NCBI GenBank assembly: GCA_019321725.1 | Contig: CM033105.1 | Coordinates: 10,863,632 to 10,927,631 of the forward strand | From: Paulownia fortunei | Lineage: Eukaryota > Streptophyta > Magnoliopsida > Lamiales > Paulowniaceae | Direction: 5' to 3' | DNA length: 64,000 bases | In this document: positions 1-12,146 of the stretch, piece after piece | How positions within the stretch are numbered: the stretch's first letter is position 1 | Layout of the letters: every line of letters starts with the position of its first letter | The notes under the pieces: model-generated | What the model was told of the DNA's origin: nothing | Databases searched by the model: none | Seen by the model: only the letters and a program-made list of their open reading frames with translations | Program-made: the position numbers and the translations under genes

Positions 1-3000
1 GATTGATTAAATTGGAATTGAATCAATTGAATTGATTTGGGGATTTTTGAGTTCAAGCCCAAAATTAATGTGGATCACTTAAGAAGCCCACTAAAATATA
101 AAGAGAATAAATTAAATAAATATGATTTATTTAATTAACATATTTATAGATAAATAAATATAGTGATAGATTTTATGGGATAAAATCGGCCACTAAGATT
201 TAATTTATGTATACATATAATTACAATATATATATATATATATGATATATATCTATCTTGATATTATTTGAAGAATTAAAATTAATATAAACAATGTATG
301 TAGACAATTTTAATGATTAATGTAGTCTCAAATTATTGCACATACAATAGGAGAGAGAAAAGTGAAGAGTTTTTGGAAGATTTGGAATCCTTCTAAGATA
401 AGGTTTTGAATTAGTTCAAAATTGAAAAACTTTCCAAGAGTTGGAAATGGATTAAAATTTTCAGCCCTATATATATGAGGGATGAAAATTACATAATCAA
501 TTTAAAAAATTTGAGCAAAAAATATTTTGTTTAAAGTTTTCTATTTTTACTCTCCAAGAAAAGAAAAGAAAGAAAAAGAAAATCAGTTTATTGTTATTCT
601 CTTCATATTATTGTTTCAAGAACTTAAAGAATCAATCTTTTTTGTTTTTGAAAATTTACTATGGTTCTAAATTAGTAAATAATTAAAAGGATACTAGCGA
701 ATGATTTTGATTGGTGTTGTTCTTCTGTATTGTGGACCTGATAGAGGGGAGACACTTGGATCCCTATGAGTTCTGATAGTCCAGGATAAATAATTGATTG
801 CTTCATTACCTACAACAATGGGAGTGCACAAAAGGTACAATCCGATTTTATAATTATTTATTTACTTGAATAAGTGCGATCGTTAAAATCGCTTTCGAAT
901 CAATGGGGTTAAATTTATGTTTGATAAAAAATTTAATTTTCCACTGCGTATACCCCTTACTGTAACATCCCTTAACTAAATGCAGAGTCTAAACAAGCTG
1001 ATACAGTTAAGTCAAGAAATGTTAATTTTTCATCAATATTAGAGTTATGGTTTTAATAAAAGTTCTCATTTTTAGCTATAAGAGAAAGAACTTGAATCGT
1101 TTTAAACACACTATATACATATATCAAAATTGAGTACATCTGTTTACAAAACCATAACAGAGCGGCTTATTTAAAAACAAAACAGAGTTTTCAAAATAAA
1201 CTAGAAAACAGTTCGAAGCATGGCATATGAACAAATCTCTGTCCTGCCGCTCTAGAGACTCTGTCAACCTCTAAACCTGTACATTTCCCCTGCACCACAT
1301 GAATCTAATGAGCTAAAGGCTCAGTAAGGTGAAACTGATACAATAACAAATAACATATATGCAGATCTCATAAATCATTAAATGCATTATTCTATTTAAT
1401 AACTTTCATTCATAAATCATTCTTTAGGGCCCTTGAAGTGTGGTACCTAACTAATAGCAACTGTTCATAATGATTGGCCAATAAGAGAACTAATACGGGG
1501 TTTCCATACTTGGTCTTTCAACCTTAGGTATTAACCGTATTCTATCTCATTCATTGTGGTTTTTCTATATCGGTTTTTCAACCTCAAGTATTTGCCACAA
1601 TGTGTTGGGTCCACCGGTCCCTCTCGCGTCCCTTATCTATCCAACCATCAATCAAGTACCATATTTTCTTTTCAAAAACCTCATTATATTCTTAATAGTG
1701 TCATGCTTCATGAACCATAAATGTATCAAACATTACATCATTTCACAAATAATAACAATCATATTAAAACATGAACAACATTATATAATTCTTGTGATAC
1801 AGCAAATGAAAGCTTCAACTTACCTCAATCCACTTTATGCTAAGTGAAAAGGTCAATCTCTTTAGAAGATAGGATGTATTAAAGGCTTAACATAATCAAA
1901 TCATGTACCATTTAATATCCTTTTTATAAATCATTTAGTCTATTCTAATTAAAATCATATACACTTTTCAATCTTTTGTAAACAATTCCTTATCAATTAC
2001 ATAACTTTAAAAAACAATGCATACTCCATATTTTACTACTAATTCAAGATATTAAACATTAAGGCAGCCATTAAATAACTAATAATTCAAACATAATTAT
2101 TAGGGTAGCCCACAAAATATGAACACAATCCGAATTAAAATGACGTAAACTTGGTTCTAACTTAAATTGATTTTAACCTTCAATTAAGCAAACTAATTGC
2201 TATTATTCACAATCATTTGTAGGCACCTTCAAACAAAATATAAGCATTACAAAATCAATAGAAACAAGTAAATTAAACAATTTCACAAGACTATCAATTT
2301 TGCTAAAAACTAGCTTAACTAGCTTGGTTTTGGCTTCAAGTGTAACTTACTTAAGTTTTCAATCATACAAAAACATACTAAAACATGTAATCATCCAAGA
2401 TACTACAAATTCATCATAAGAAACATTGAAAAAGAATATACCTTGATTAAGTTGGAATTAAGCTTCAAAATCAACGATTTTCAAGCTTAAAAGGGTGGGA
2501 ACTTGTTCTAGTTTATGTTCTATGGATTACTATGGATTGAATTCAATTTTTATGAGTATGAGAGTGTATAAATTTGAGAGAAACTTAGGAGATAAGGGTT
2601 GGTCATTTTTGAGGTGCTTTCACAAGAATTATGGATGAAAATGATTTCTTTGACCTTTCAAAGAGAGGTAAGTGGAGAGTTATGATTGGTTGCATCATGC
2701 TTGGTGTCTTGGACAAATGTAACATATTTCAAGTAAATATTTAGGCAATTAATCACTTTAGCATATAACTAGTATGGAACAATACAAATAATTCATTTCA
2801 TGGCCATTCAACACATCAATCTTTCTTAATCGAGATACCAAGCTTTTCACTGCAAAAATGCACTTAAGGAATATGTTAAACTAAGAAATGAAAGTTTGAT
2901 CTCATATTTCATGTACTAATGCATGTTAAAGCATAACTGAAGCATATAGTAACAATTATTCATGTTCGTGCAATAAAGCTATTTGTATGCCATAATCCGA

Positions 3001-3106
3001 TAATGCGTATTGATTAGATGCATATTGATGAAAAATGCTTATTATTAGCTATGTATGAGAGAATTGAGAATTGGGCATTACACCTGCGATTATAGCGAAC
3101 CCAACA
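1..3106 (+). mobile_element. Ty1/copia 5' LTR, left end outside window, split by a solo LTR
   Basis: Positions 1-960 and 3083-3106 form the right part of one copia LTR. The same sequence recurs inverted at 43311-45527 and, in part, at 20642-21450 and 46980-47143. The LTR ends in ...GCGAACCCAACA and is followed at once by a tRNA-Met primer site. Near its 3' end it is interrupted by a separate repeat (961-3082). Judged from the 2.2-kb copy at 43311, roughly 1.2 kb of its 5' part lies outside the window. Confidence 0.85.
961..3082 (+). mobile_element. Solo LTR (family A, copy 1) inside copia LTR
   Basis: The element begins TGTAACATCCC and ends GGGCATTACA, so it has TG...CA ends that are nearly inverted repeats. 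It matches the copies at 24729-27031 (inverted) and 30153-32448 along its length. Compared with those it lacks a short segment near 1462 and about 135 bp near 2710. It has no primer site, polypurine tract or coding domain, hence the solo-LTR call. The flanking 5-mers (956-960 and 3083-3087) no longer match, so this looks like the oldest of the three copies. Confidence 0.8.
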
Positions 3107-3107
3107 G

Positions 3108-3120
3108 TGGTATCAGAGCC
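3108..3120 (+). other. Primer-binding site of copia element (initiator tRNA-Met)
   Basis: TGGTATCAGAGCC begins one base after the LTR end. It is the standard complement of the plant initiator tRNA-Met 3' end used to prime minus-strand synthesis, and it fixes the LTR/leader boundary. Confidence 0.9.
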
Positions 3121-4646
3121 ACGGTTTCGCTTATTTAGTGAATTTCGGATTTATGAATGCATGTTTTTAAATTGTTTAAATTAATGTTAATTATGTAAAT
3201 TTTGATTTTGCATATTTTCAAAAAAATTTAATTGGAATAATTTTAATTGCTTATTTAAATTGTTTAAATATGAAAAAAAAGAAAAAAAAGGGTGATGAAA
3301 TGGGCCATCAGGTGTCAGACACCCAACGGCTGCGCGCGCGCCCGACGGGCAGCAGTGGCGCTGCTCGTCATGTCGTTTCGGGTCCTTTTTTATTTTTTTA
3401 TTATCTAGAATATTAAAATTAAATGTTAATTTTAATAATTTCTGAAAAATTATTTTTCAAAGAAAAATTATTTTTCAAGCATTTAAAAATTATACCAAGT
3501 TAAAAAATTACGTTTAACAATTTGGTTAATTTACATGTTTTGATAATTACATGTGATGTTAATTATTAGTATGTATGGGATGATCATGAGTCATTGGACC
3601 AATGTGATAGGTTTTATTTAATGTTTTTAAGTTTTAAAATGAGGTCTGTGAGCCTCTTATTTCATTTATGTAAGTTATTTTATTTTCTGTAAAGAGAGTA
3701 GAATAGATGGTGATGTTTTTCTTTTTCTTTGGAAGATGAAGGAGAATAAAAAAGAAGGTTCCAAAGAAGGCCCATATTTGTATGGGATATAATTATGTAA
3801 TAGAATAAGTTCTATTCCATTTTATTACCCTTAAACTGACCTTAGGTCCATTTTTAGCTCAAATGGACCGCATAGGAGTGGTTCATAATCATCTATTTAT
3901 TTAAGTATGCATTAGATGCATGCTTAGGATTTTATTTAATGCTTGCGAAATGATATTATGATGTCATGCATTAAATAACCAACCTAATTTAAATTATGAT
4001 GAGTTCTTGGATAAAATTAAACCCCACTTAATTTACTAAAATTAAGTAAAAGAATTTTTTGAGAATTTAATTTCAAACAAAAATGGACAAGTTAGGTAAG
4101 ACCTATCGTTCTATGCCTACCATCAAAGATAGAGACATGACGACCGCTACCGCACTTGATCACTGACCATGAGTCGTGGGGTGGTCTTGTGTAGGAAAGC
4201 TGTGATCTCTACCAAGCATTGGGATGTTCGTGGGATGGATTCGTTATTATGTTGGCCATGAGTCATGGAACATCTTGATGCTCTATCTACACGAATGTTT
4301 GATGGGTATTGTTTGACACTTAGTACTATATGTGCTCATAAAATTAGAGTATATGGGAAGAGGTGAGGCAAAACAAACTTGAGGGTTGTATAGTGATACA
4401 ATCGTCAAAGAGTTGACTAACGATAGAAATATTTCATGGGCTCATAAAATTGGGGTGTGAAGTATTTCCATTGGACCTCAGGCTTACTAGGAAATTTGAT
4501 TTCCCGAAATTCCATTAGGGGTGATGGAATTCGAAGAAAATAGTGGGAGACATTTAGTATTAAAGACCTTATATTAAATGAATATATTTTCCCCATAGTT
4601 TACTCATTTTATGCTTCGTGCATCTTTTGTAGATTATTCTACTAAA
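3121..4646 (+). mobile_element. Copia 5' leader (untranslated)
   Basis: This non-coding leader lies between the primer site and gag. It recurs inverted at about 19430-20641 and 46579-46979, and directly at 15752-16879. A short GC-rich island at about 3300-3380, with GACGGGCAGC-like words, stands out from the AT-rich background. The island is much longer in the inverted copy at 20240-20450. Confidence 0.75.
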
Positions 4647-5217
4647 ATGGCAAAGAATCCACTTGCAACAATCCTTGAACAAAACAAATTAACTGGACCT
4701 AACTTTGTCGATTGGCTAAGAAACCTGAATATAGTTCTTCAGTCAGGGAAGAGGGCATATGTCCTTGATACTGTGCCTCCTTCGATTCCACTGGAGGATA
4801 TTACTTCAGATGATTATGCATATTACTTATGTCATATTGATGACAATCTACAAGCTCGATGCTACATGCTGGCATCAATGTCAAATGAGTTGCAGAGGCA
4901 GAACGAGGAACAAGATACTGCTTGTGGGATCCTTATTCACCTACAATAGTTGTATGGTGAAAGAACTCGACAGATGAGATATCAGATCTCAAAAGAGCTT
5001 TTCAAATGTCGTATGACTGAGGGCTCTTCAGTCCATGATCATGGATTAAAGATGATAGCCCTTATTGAATGGCTGGCATCCCTTGGAGTCGTTATGGAGA
5101 ATGAACTCTATACAGACCTTCTGCTGCAGTCTCTGCCTCCATCATTTGACATATTTGTTGTTAACTTTAACATACACAACATGGAGACTAGTCTCGCTGA
5201 GCTTGTTCTGCTTGTTG
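4647..5217 (+). pseudogene. gag: Ty1/copia gag fragment (UBN2-type)
   Basis: The reading frame opens at ATG 4647 and gives a copia Gag N-terminus. Recognisable segments include LTGPNFVDWLRNLNIVL, and further on a stretch around QISKELFKCRMTEGSSV that resembles the usual central Gag. An in-frame TAG at 4947-4949 interrupts it; the same frame then continues to about 5217, where homology switches abruptly to gypsy integrase sequence. The zinc knuckle and all of pol are missing. This is a dead remnant. The copia RNase H at 14391 could be the 3' end of the same element, but that is an inference. Confidence 0.8.
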
Positions 5218-6462
5218 TTAACGTTAATATTTGGTTTGCCACTAAAAAATAAAAGGGATATACGTAAAAGTGCATATGTAAGAATGATTTAGTTCTGCTT
5301 TTATTTTCAGGTGGAAATGGGAAAGCATTTATGAATTTTGTATATGATAATGGAATTGGGTTATTGTTCATAGGTTAACTGAATATGCTCATTTTTTCCA
5401 ATTTACCCTAGGTATTCCTTGGAAATCTATGGAAAGATAAATGTATAGAAAGTGGTTATACTTTATAATTTATTAGTGTCTATTAGTTCTGATGTAGATT
5501 TAAGGTCTTTGTCCACTTCCTAGAAGATCTTACATCAGGTATTGAGAACAAAATTATATTTTAGTATTGTGATATCCATGCATCAATGTGCAATCAGAAC
5601 AATCAAATTAGACTTTGTAGGATATGCTTAGAGCTTGTGCATTAGATTGTTGATGTCAATTGAGAAAAAATTTCCTTGGGTGGAATTTCTTATAACAACA
5701 GTGATAAGGCTACTTGGAATAGTTCTATATGAGGCATTGTATGATAGAAAATTTAGCTCATCGTTTTATTGAAATGAAATGATAGAAGTGGTAGAATAAA
5801 TTGTCAACATATGGAAACTTGTTAGAGGTGACCATAAAGTTATGCAGATTAAAGAGGAATATCGTTGTAATTTATGATAGGGAATCAAATTTTTTAAGGT
5901 GTCTCCAATGAAATGGATTATGTGGCTTGGGCAAAAAAATAAATAAAAAAATAAAAAAAATAGGGATGTTACACACAAACTTGATCCTAGGTATATTGAT
6001 TTATTTTGCATTACTGAGATAATTGGGAAGATTGCCTGTAAACTTGATCCTTTGCATCAATGTCTCGAGTTCACAATGTATTCCATGTGTTCATTTTAAG
6101 GAAGTATATCATAATTGGGAAGATTGCCTGTAAACTCGATCTCTTTGCATCAATGTCTCGAGTTCACAATGTGTTTCATGTGTTCATTTTAAGGAAGTAT
6201 ATTATGAATCTATTTCATCTACTAAAGAAAGAACCAATAGAACCAAATTGAGATCGAAGATATGAACAAAGACCTATAGAGATTTTAGTAAGGGATGTAA
6301 AGCAACATCAAATGAGAATATCTCATTAGTTAAAGTATAGAGTAGAAGTCAATCAACAAAAGAAGCTATTTTGGGAAAGGGAGGATGAAATGAGAACTAA
6401 GTATTCTGAACTTTTTCGGTAAGTGAAATTTTGGGGATGAAATTTTTATAAGGAGGGGAGAA
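5218..6462 (+). pseudogene. Ty3/gypsy integrase remnant with polypurine tract
   Basis: This stretch is nearly the same as 38868-39890 and, inverted, as 39895 onward. Degraded integrase C-terminal motifs are visible: an FLKVSPMKG-like segment near 5890 and an SRVHNVFHVFILRKYI motif near 6060. Stops and frameshifts are frequent. It ends with a TTTGGGGATGAAATTTTTAT stretch and the purine tract AGGAGGGGAGAA (6451-6462), which directly precedes an LTR start. This is the usual 3' end of a Tekay/Del-like gypsy element. Confidence 0.75.
6019..6204 (+). repeat. 92-bp tandem duplication within integrase remnant
   Basis: Two adjacent copies begin with ATAATTGGGA at 6019 and 6111. Both contain the block encoding the SRVHNVFHVF motif. 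The copies differ at a few positions, so the duplication is not recent. Confidence 0.85.
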
Positions 6463-7190
6463 TGTGATACCCGAACCTCTCACTACTCACCTGGCCAAAT
6501 ATGATTCATGCATTATGTGCTAATTTTATATGCTACATGCATTTATATTGACATTGCATATTTCATTTATTTTATACGATATTCTTGAATATTGAACTTA
6601 ATTCGGAAGCTCTCGCACGATATTAGTTATTGAATTTCCTAACCTAAGTGATTGGTAGCAAGTTGTGGTATAAATATGACCTTTCACCTATATTTCAAGC
6701 CTAGATAAGATGTATCTTACTATACATTAATTTTATTACATCCTATTTTAATTACCACACGATCCCATAGATAATTCATAAGCTAATTTCCTAGCCATTC
6801 ATGTGATTTCTTACCCGATTGTCACCCAATTTTTGAATAATTATCCATATTAAAAAGTATATAATCTTATACATAAATGAATATTGTAATATCACCTTTC
6901 GATCATAGTATCTTATGTCCAATGTCCCAAATATGTAATTTACCGATATATACTTATGAAATACCTGGATGAAATCGAATCAAACCGTATAAGCTTACTA
7001 GTAACACCTTTAACACTTCCAAAATTATAACCTATATATCCCATCTATATCTCATATTGATCAACCTCATTTTATTCTTATTTTAATTTAATGTTGATTA
7101 CTTATATTATAATGATCAACAACTAACACCATATGAGATTTTCTAGAAATTTAATGATCAAATGTGATTATAAGGTAAAATGGATCATGC
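6463..7190. mobile_element. Two gypsy LTR fragments, head-to-head
   Basis: Positions 6463-6660 are the start of a gypsy LTR on the + strand (TGTGATACCCGAACC...), matching 22223-22420. From about 6680 to 7190 the sequence reads as LTR on the minus strand. For example, 6960-7080 is the reverse complement of LTR sequence near 22450-22580. The LTR is therefore broken and inverted on itself. The exact switch point is uncertain by about 20 bp. Confidence 0.65.
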
Positions 7191-7889
7191 CAGGCTAGTC
7201 CCCTCATAAAAATTTCATCCCTGAAATTTTACATACCAAAAAACTCTAGATATTTAATTATTGTTTTATGCTTCCTTTCCCAAGTAGCTTTTTCTGTTGA
7301 TTGACCTCTCATTGCTACTTTAACTAATGAGATATTCTCTTTTTGAAGTTGCTTTACATCCCTTACTAAAATCTCTATAGGTCTTTCTACATATCTCCAA
7401 CCTCAATTTAATTCTATTGGTTCCTTCTTTAGTAGATGAGATAGATTCATAATATACTTCCTTAAAATGAACACATAAAACACATTGTGAACTCGAGACA
7501 TTGATGCAAAGAGGTTTAATTTATAGGCAATATCCCCAGTTCTCTCGGTAATGCAAAATAAACCAATGTACCTAGGATCAAATTTGCATGTAGCATCTCT
7601 AATTTATTTATTTATTTATTTCTACCCAAGCCGCATAATCCCTTTCATTGGAGACACCTTCAAAAATTTGATCCCCTATCATAAATTGCAACGATATTCC
7701 TATTTAATTTGCATAACTTTATGGTCACCTCTAACTAGTTTCTATATATAGACAATTTGTTCTACTACTTCTATCATTTCACAAACCATATTCAACCTAA
7801 AAGAACTCCAAATTCATTTCAATAAAATGATGACCTATATTTTCTATCATACAATGCCTCATAGAGAATTATCCCAAGTAGCCTTATCA
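7191..7889 (-). pseudogene. Inverted copy of gypsy integrase 3' remnant
   Basis: This is the reverse complement of about 5699-6450, including the purine-tract side (CCCCTCATAAAAATTTCATC near 7200) and the SRVHNVFHVF-coding block near 7480. It carries only one copy of the 92-bp unit that is duplicated at 6019. It ends sharply near 7889, where Tat-like sequence begins. Confidence 0.75.
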
Positions 7890-9872
7890 CTGGCATGATA
7901 AACACTTATTTTTAGATCCGGGATGAGTAAAGAAGATAGTCTAGCTAAAAGCTATAAACCAAGCGCTTCTTGGGAGGCAACCCAAGTCTTTTTTTCCTTT
8001 GCTTTTTAATAATTGCTTAGTTAGTTTTTGAAATATGTTCGCTTTTTAGATTTAGGCATGCTTAGCTATTGTATTTCTTTGTTTATATTTGTGTTCTCAC
8101 TTTCATTGCTTTTGCCCATAAGCTTTGATGCTTTATCTATTGGAAAGGGGAGTTTCTTATTTCTACCTCTTATGTGCTTCAATTCTTTAAAAATTGAGGA
8201 CAATGTTAATTATAAAGTTGGGGGTGAGATTTGTATTTTGTGTGTTTGAGCTTTATGTGAACAATTGGGCCATTTTTTTTATTTGAATTACCCATGTTGT
8301 GTGATGAAAGTCCAAGAGCAAGCATACTTCGTTGACAAATTTAATTAAGTTCATATTTTGTGATTGAATGAATAACTTAATTACCGATTGTCTATAATGA
8401 TACCTAATTGATATTGTATAAAGTCTAGAGGAAAGAAAAATTGCTAGTCTTGTGACATGGTGATTCATGTGTATTCAATTGGAAACTCAACTTGTGAAAT
8501 AGCATGATGTGATCTAGATGCAAGCACTAATTCAGTTTCATTGTTTAATTTCAGAAACCATGCACTAGATGAAACAAGGCCTACTAGGGTGACTCAAGAT
8601 ATGCTTGGGAATGGTGACCAATTCTTGTGGTCTATAGATTTTTTCATTTTTAATATGGGAAAAGATAGGTACATCTTCACCATGTTTGGAAGACCATTCA
8701 CATTAATAGGAGATACACTTGTTGATGTCCAAAAGGCCATTGATGCTACTCTGGATCATCCTCGTCTTGCCTATCTGAAAGGATCACCTACACTCTTAGA
8801 GCAGAGAATGATCAATTTTTATTGAGCACGTTGTGTCGAAATCTTGTGAATTACATGCTACTTGGTGTTGGGTTTTTCTTCCAATGAGTTGTATTGATCA
8901 TTTTGTGGTGTTCTAGAACTTGCTTGATTACTCTTTGAGGCGAAATTCTAGATAACTACAAACTTGGAAATGATTTAGGCCATCTTTGACTCATTTGTGC
9001 CTTTCAATCCTACCATGATCACACTTTTATTCACTAGTTACCCCATTTAAGCTGCTTTTCAAGGAATGGTATGTGCAAGGCATATGAATAACCCCCATTC
9101 GACTTCATTTCTTGAAAGCTCACTATACCGACCTTTTATAGCCCGAAAAACCAATGATTGTCCCTAAGAGAGATTAAAGTATGACATTTTGTGCACAATC
9201 TTATCAAGGGATCATATGGAGACATGTTGAGGGCATGAACGAATGTATTTAGGGGTATGAGCATGAAAAATGTGCAAGAAATACATCACAACTCATGAAA
9301 AGAAACAAGTTTGGGGGTTGTGAAAGCAAAAGAACAAGAAATAAAGCTTTGTGATTAAAAAAAAATTGGGAAAGAGAAAAGAAAGGAGGAGAGTGAGATT
9401 CTATGTGCAATGCTCTATGCTCTCTTACGTTGTTTATCCTTACCTTTCTTTGTAAGCCAATACCTAGGCCGTACGTTACAAGCTTATTGAAGCCTTTTTG
9501 ATCCAAGTTTGCAAGTATCTATATTAGTGGAGAATTTGTATGAAAAACAAGCCTATGGAACACCTAGAACTCCTTTGCTTAGATCATGAGAATCATTGGT
9601 TGTAAAATTTATACCTAAAATGCATGCATGAAACTTGAGGTTGACACTTCATACACACACGTTTTGAATTCATGACTAGATTAATGAAGCACAAGTTTTG
9701 TAGTGTCATTTGACTAGCTTTGTGACTAACTTTTGGATTCATGTGCAATAAAAATTGATGAGGTATTTGAATTGGTTGATAAAGTTTAGTAATTCATTAT
9801 CAAAGTATGAGCCTATGATTGTTTGATTTTGAGTTTTACTCGAGGACGAGCAAAAGGTAAAGTTTGGGGGTA
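7890..9872 (+). mobile_element. Tat/Athila-like gypsy element, 3' non-coding region
   Basis: Near 7960 the text AGCGCTTCTTGGGAGGCAAC is a hallmark of the region behind integrase in Athila/Tat-type gypsy elements. Near 9840 CTCGAGGACGAGCAAAAGG, followed by the purine tract AAGTTTGGGGGTA (9860-9872), is the hallmark of their 3' end. Between them is mostly non-coding sequence. A 94-codon open frame at 8541-8825 is not recognisable as any family and I do not call it a gene. The coding part of the element is absent. Confidence 0.7.
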
Positions 9873-11759
9873 TTTGATAAGTTGGTTTTATATCAATAAT
9901 TCATACATATTTTGATTATCATTTAGTTTATTTTCAAGTGTTTTTGTTACTTTTTATTCATTTAGTTTGAAATCTTGTAGGTAATGACAATAAGAGAAGA
10001 AAATGGAAAGAAATAAAAAATTTGGTTGAAATGTTGAAGAATTCGAGTTGTGGTGCTACTGATGGCAGTTTTTGTATTTCAATCATAACTCTCGGCCTTC
10101 ATATCATCTTTATTCTTGATACAATGGAAATAAAAGAGATATATCTACAACTTATATGTTTACCACAAAATCCAATTCGGTCTATTTCAAAGAGAAAAAC
10201 TGATTTCAAGAGTCAGCACTGACTGCAATTTTCTAGGATGACACATCTTAATATTTCCGGCATAACTCAGTCCACCGATGTCATATTCTGTTGATTATAG
10301 TTCCTATGGAACGCCAAGACATAGAGATACAATTCATTTCAAGACATAAAAATCTAATTCATCTTATAAAGAGGTCCAAAAGCAGTTTCAATGGGATGTA
10401 CAGTGTCAAAATGCTGAAATTGAGCTGCCAGGACAGAATGCCCGGCGCCTAAGCGCCGTCCGAAGCTTCCAAAACAGAATGGAAGGTGCTTAAGTGCCAA
10501 AATAGGGCACCTAGGTTCCATCCTGCTAACAAAAAAGACACTGATGCATTATTGTGGCGACAAGTGGCAATGGATCACGAATTTTGGCATTTTTATGAGA
10601 TATACACATTAGATACACCTATACATCATTACCCATGTGATGCTCTAGTGGATACACTACATTGGTGGAGAGAAGAAGGAGAAAAATCCAAGAAAAGGGG
10701 AAGAATTTCAGGTTCCTTTTGAAAAGCCAAAAAAAGTGGGAGGATTTTAGGGTTTCTTTTGAAGAAAAGCCAAGAAAAGTGGAAGGATTTCAGGGTTTCT
10801 TTTGGAAGACTCTTGGGAAAAGAATCATTTGGGAGAAGTTTAAAAGGGCAAGATCAACATCAACCAAAGAGGAGAGGATTGGTTCTTGGAACCAAAGAAG
10901 GTCATTTGGCGCTTGGAGACAAGACCCATTCCATTTTCTGCAATTGAAGACAAGGAGTTATTCTTGGAGACAAGGAGAGTTTCAACCATTCCTTCCACTT
11001 CTCAAATTGGTGAACAATTTCCATGTTCTTTCTTATTTATTTCTTGAAGTTGAATTCATCCATGGTGAACTAAACATTTATTTCTAGAGGATGATGTAAC
11101 CTTATTTGATCCTATGTTTTGAATTCCAAATAATATTAGTTCAAGTTATTCATCTTGTTTGTGTTACCTTGTTTAGTATTTTGTCTTGATTAATTGATCA
11201 CTAATTGAGATTGTTTGACGTATGAGATTCGGCACTCGAGAGAGGGAATTTTATACATGATCATAGGGATAACACAACCTAGGAATCATAGAGTTGAGAA
11301 GCTTATGAAACCTTTGAAGTTTTGAAGAGGAATTCATTGAACTTTTGTAGAGTTTTATTCTTGAATTTTTATAGAGATATCAAAATTCATGTTAGAACTC
11401 ATAGTTAATTCGGCACTCGAGACAGGGAATTGATGAGCTTAGGAATTCTTAACTTACATGTGTTGTTGACTTGAATTGATATATTTTGAAAGGAAGAACA
11501 TAGGTGATAATTAGGTGAGTCATTCCTCTAGAATATCTTGTTCATAAGGTGCTTGTTATATTGTTTCTAAAAACTCCATTCTTGTCTATGTATTTTTATC
11601 TTACTTTACTTTGTTTTCCAATTATCATTAGATCTTCTAGATAAAATTAGGACTATTTGAATTACGGTACTTAATGCAATTTTTTATTACAATCCCTGTG
11701 GATACGATACTCAACTCACCTTTATATTAAAATTTAACACTGTTCACTTGCGGTTAGCA
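9873..11759 (+). mobile_element. LTR of Tat/Athila-like gypsy element
   Basis: The LTR starts directly after the polypurine tract with TTTGATAAGTTGG and ends near ...CACTTGCGGTTAGCA. The stretch AATCCCTGTGGATACGATAC near 11690 is typical of the 3' part of Tat/Athila LTRs. Two blocks near 11228 and 11410 repeat GGCACTCGAGA. The open frames at 10486 and 10662 lie inside the LTR and are not supported as genes. No primer site follows, so this reads as a 3' LTR. Confidence 0.7.
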
Positions 11760-12146
11760 AAATATTTCACGAAGGCGCTCTGTTTTTGGCGCCTAGGCGC
11801 CGGGTATTCTATCCTGGCAGCTCAATTTCAGCATTTTGACACTATATAGCCCATTTAAATTGCTTTTTAGCCTCTTTATAAGCTGAATTAGATTTTTATG
11901 TCTTCAAAGGAATTGTAGCTCTATGTCTTGGCGTTCCATAGAAACTTGAATCAACTGAATATAACATCAGTGGACCGAGGTCTGCCTGAAATACTGAGAT
12001 GTGTCATCCTAGAAAATTGCAGCCCAGTGCTGACTCTTAAAATCAATTTTATCATTGAAATAGACCAAATTGGATTTTGTGGTAAATATATAAGTTGTAG
12101 ATATATCTCTTGTGTTTCCATTGGATCAAGAATAAATATGATATGA
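11760..12146 (-). repeat. Inverted fragment of the same Tat-like LTR
   Basis: This is the reverse complement of about 10080-10480 of the LTR to its left. It includes the GCGCCTAGGCGCCGGG/CCCGGCGCCTAAGCGCC segment and the CTATGTCTTGGCGTTCC/GGAACGCCAAGACATAG segment. The sequence changes to gypsy RNase H at 12147. Confidence 0.8.

Noticed and set aside
3108..3120. tRNA-like text TGGTATCAGAGCC (also at 29417 and 37455, and inverted at 20628)
   Set aside because: These are primer-binding sites of retroelements. No cloverleaf surrounds them, so they are not tRNA genes.
8541..8825. 94-codon frame in the Tat-like 3' region
   Set aside because: No recognisable domain and no support as a gene. It could be a decayed env-like or extra ORF, but nothing shows it.
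10486..11087. Overlapping open frames in the Tat-like LTR
   Set aside because: They are rich in Lys, Arg and Trp from purine-rich repeats, match no family, and lie within the LTR.
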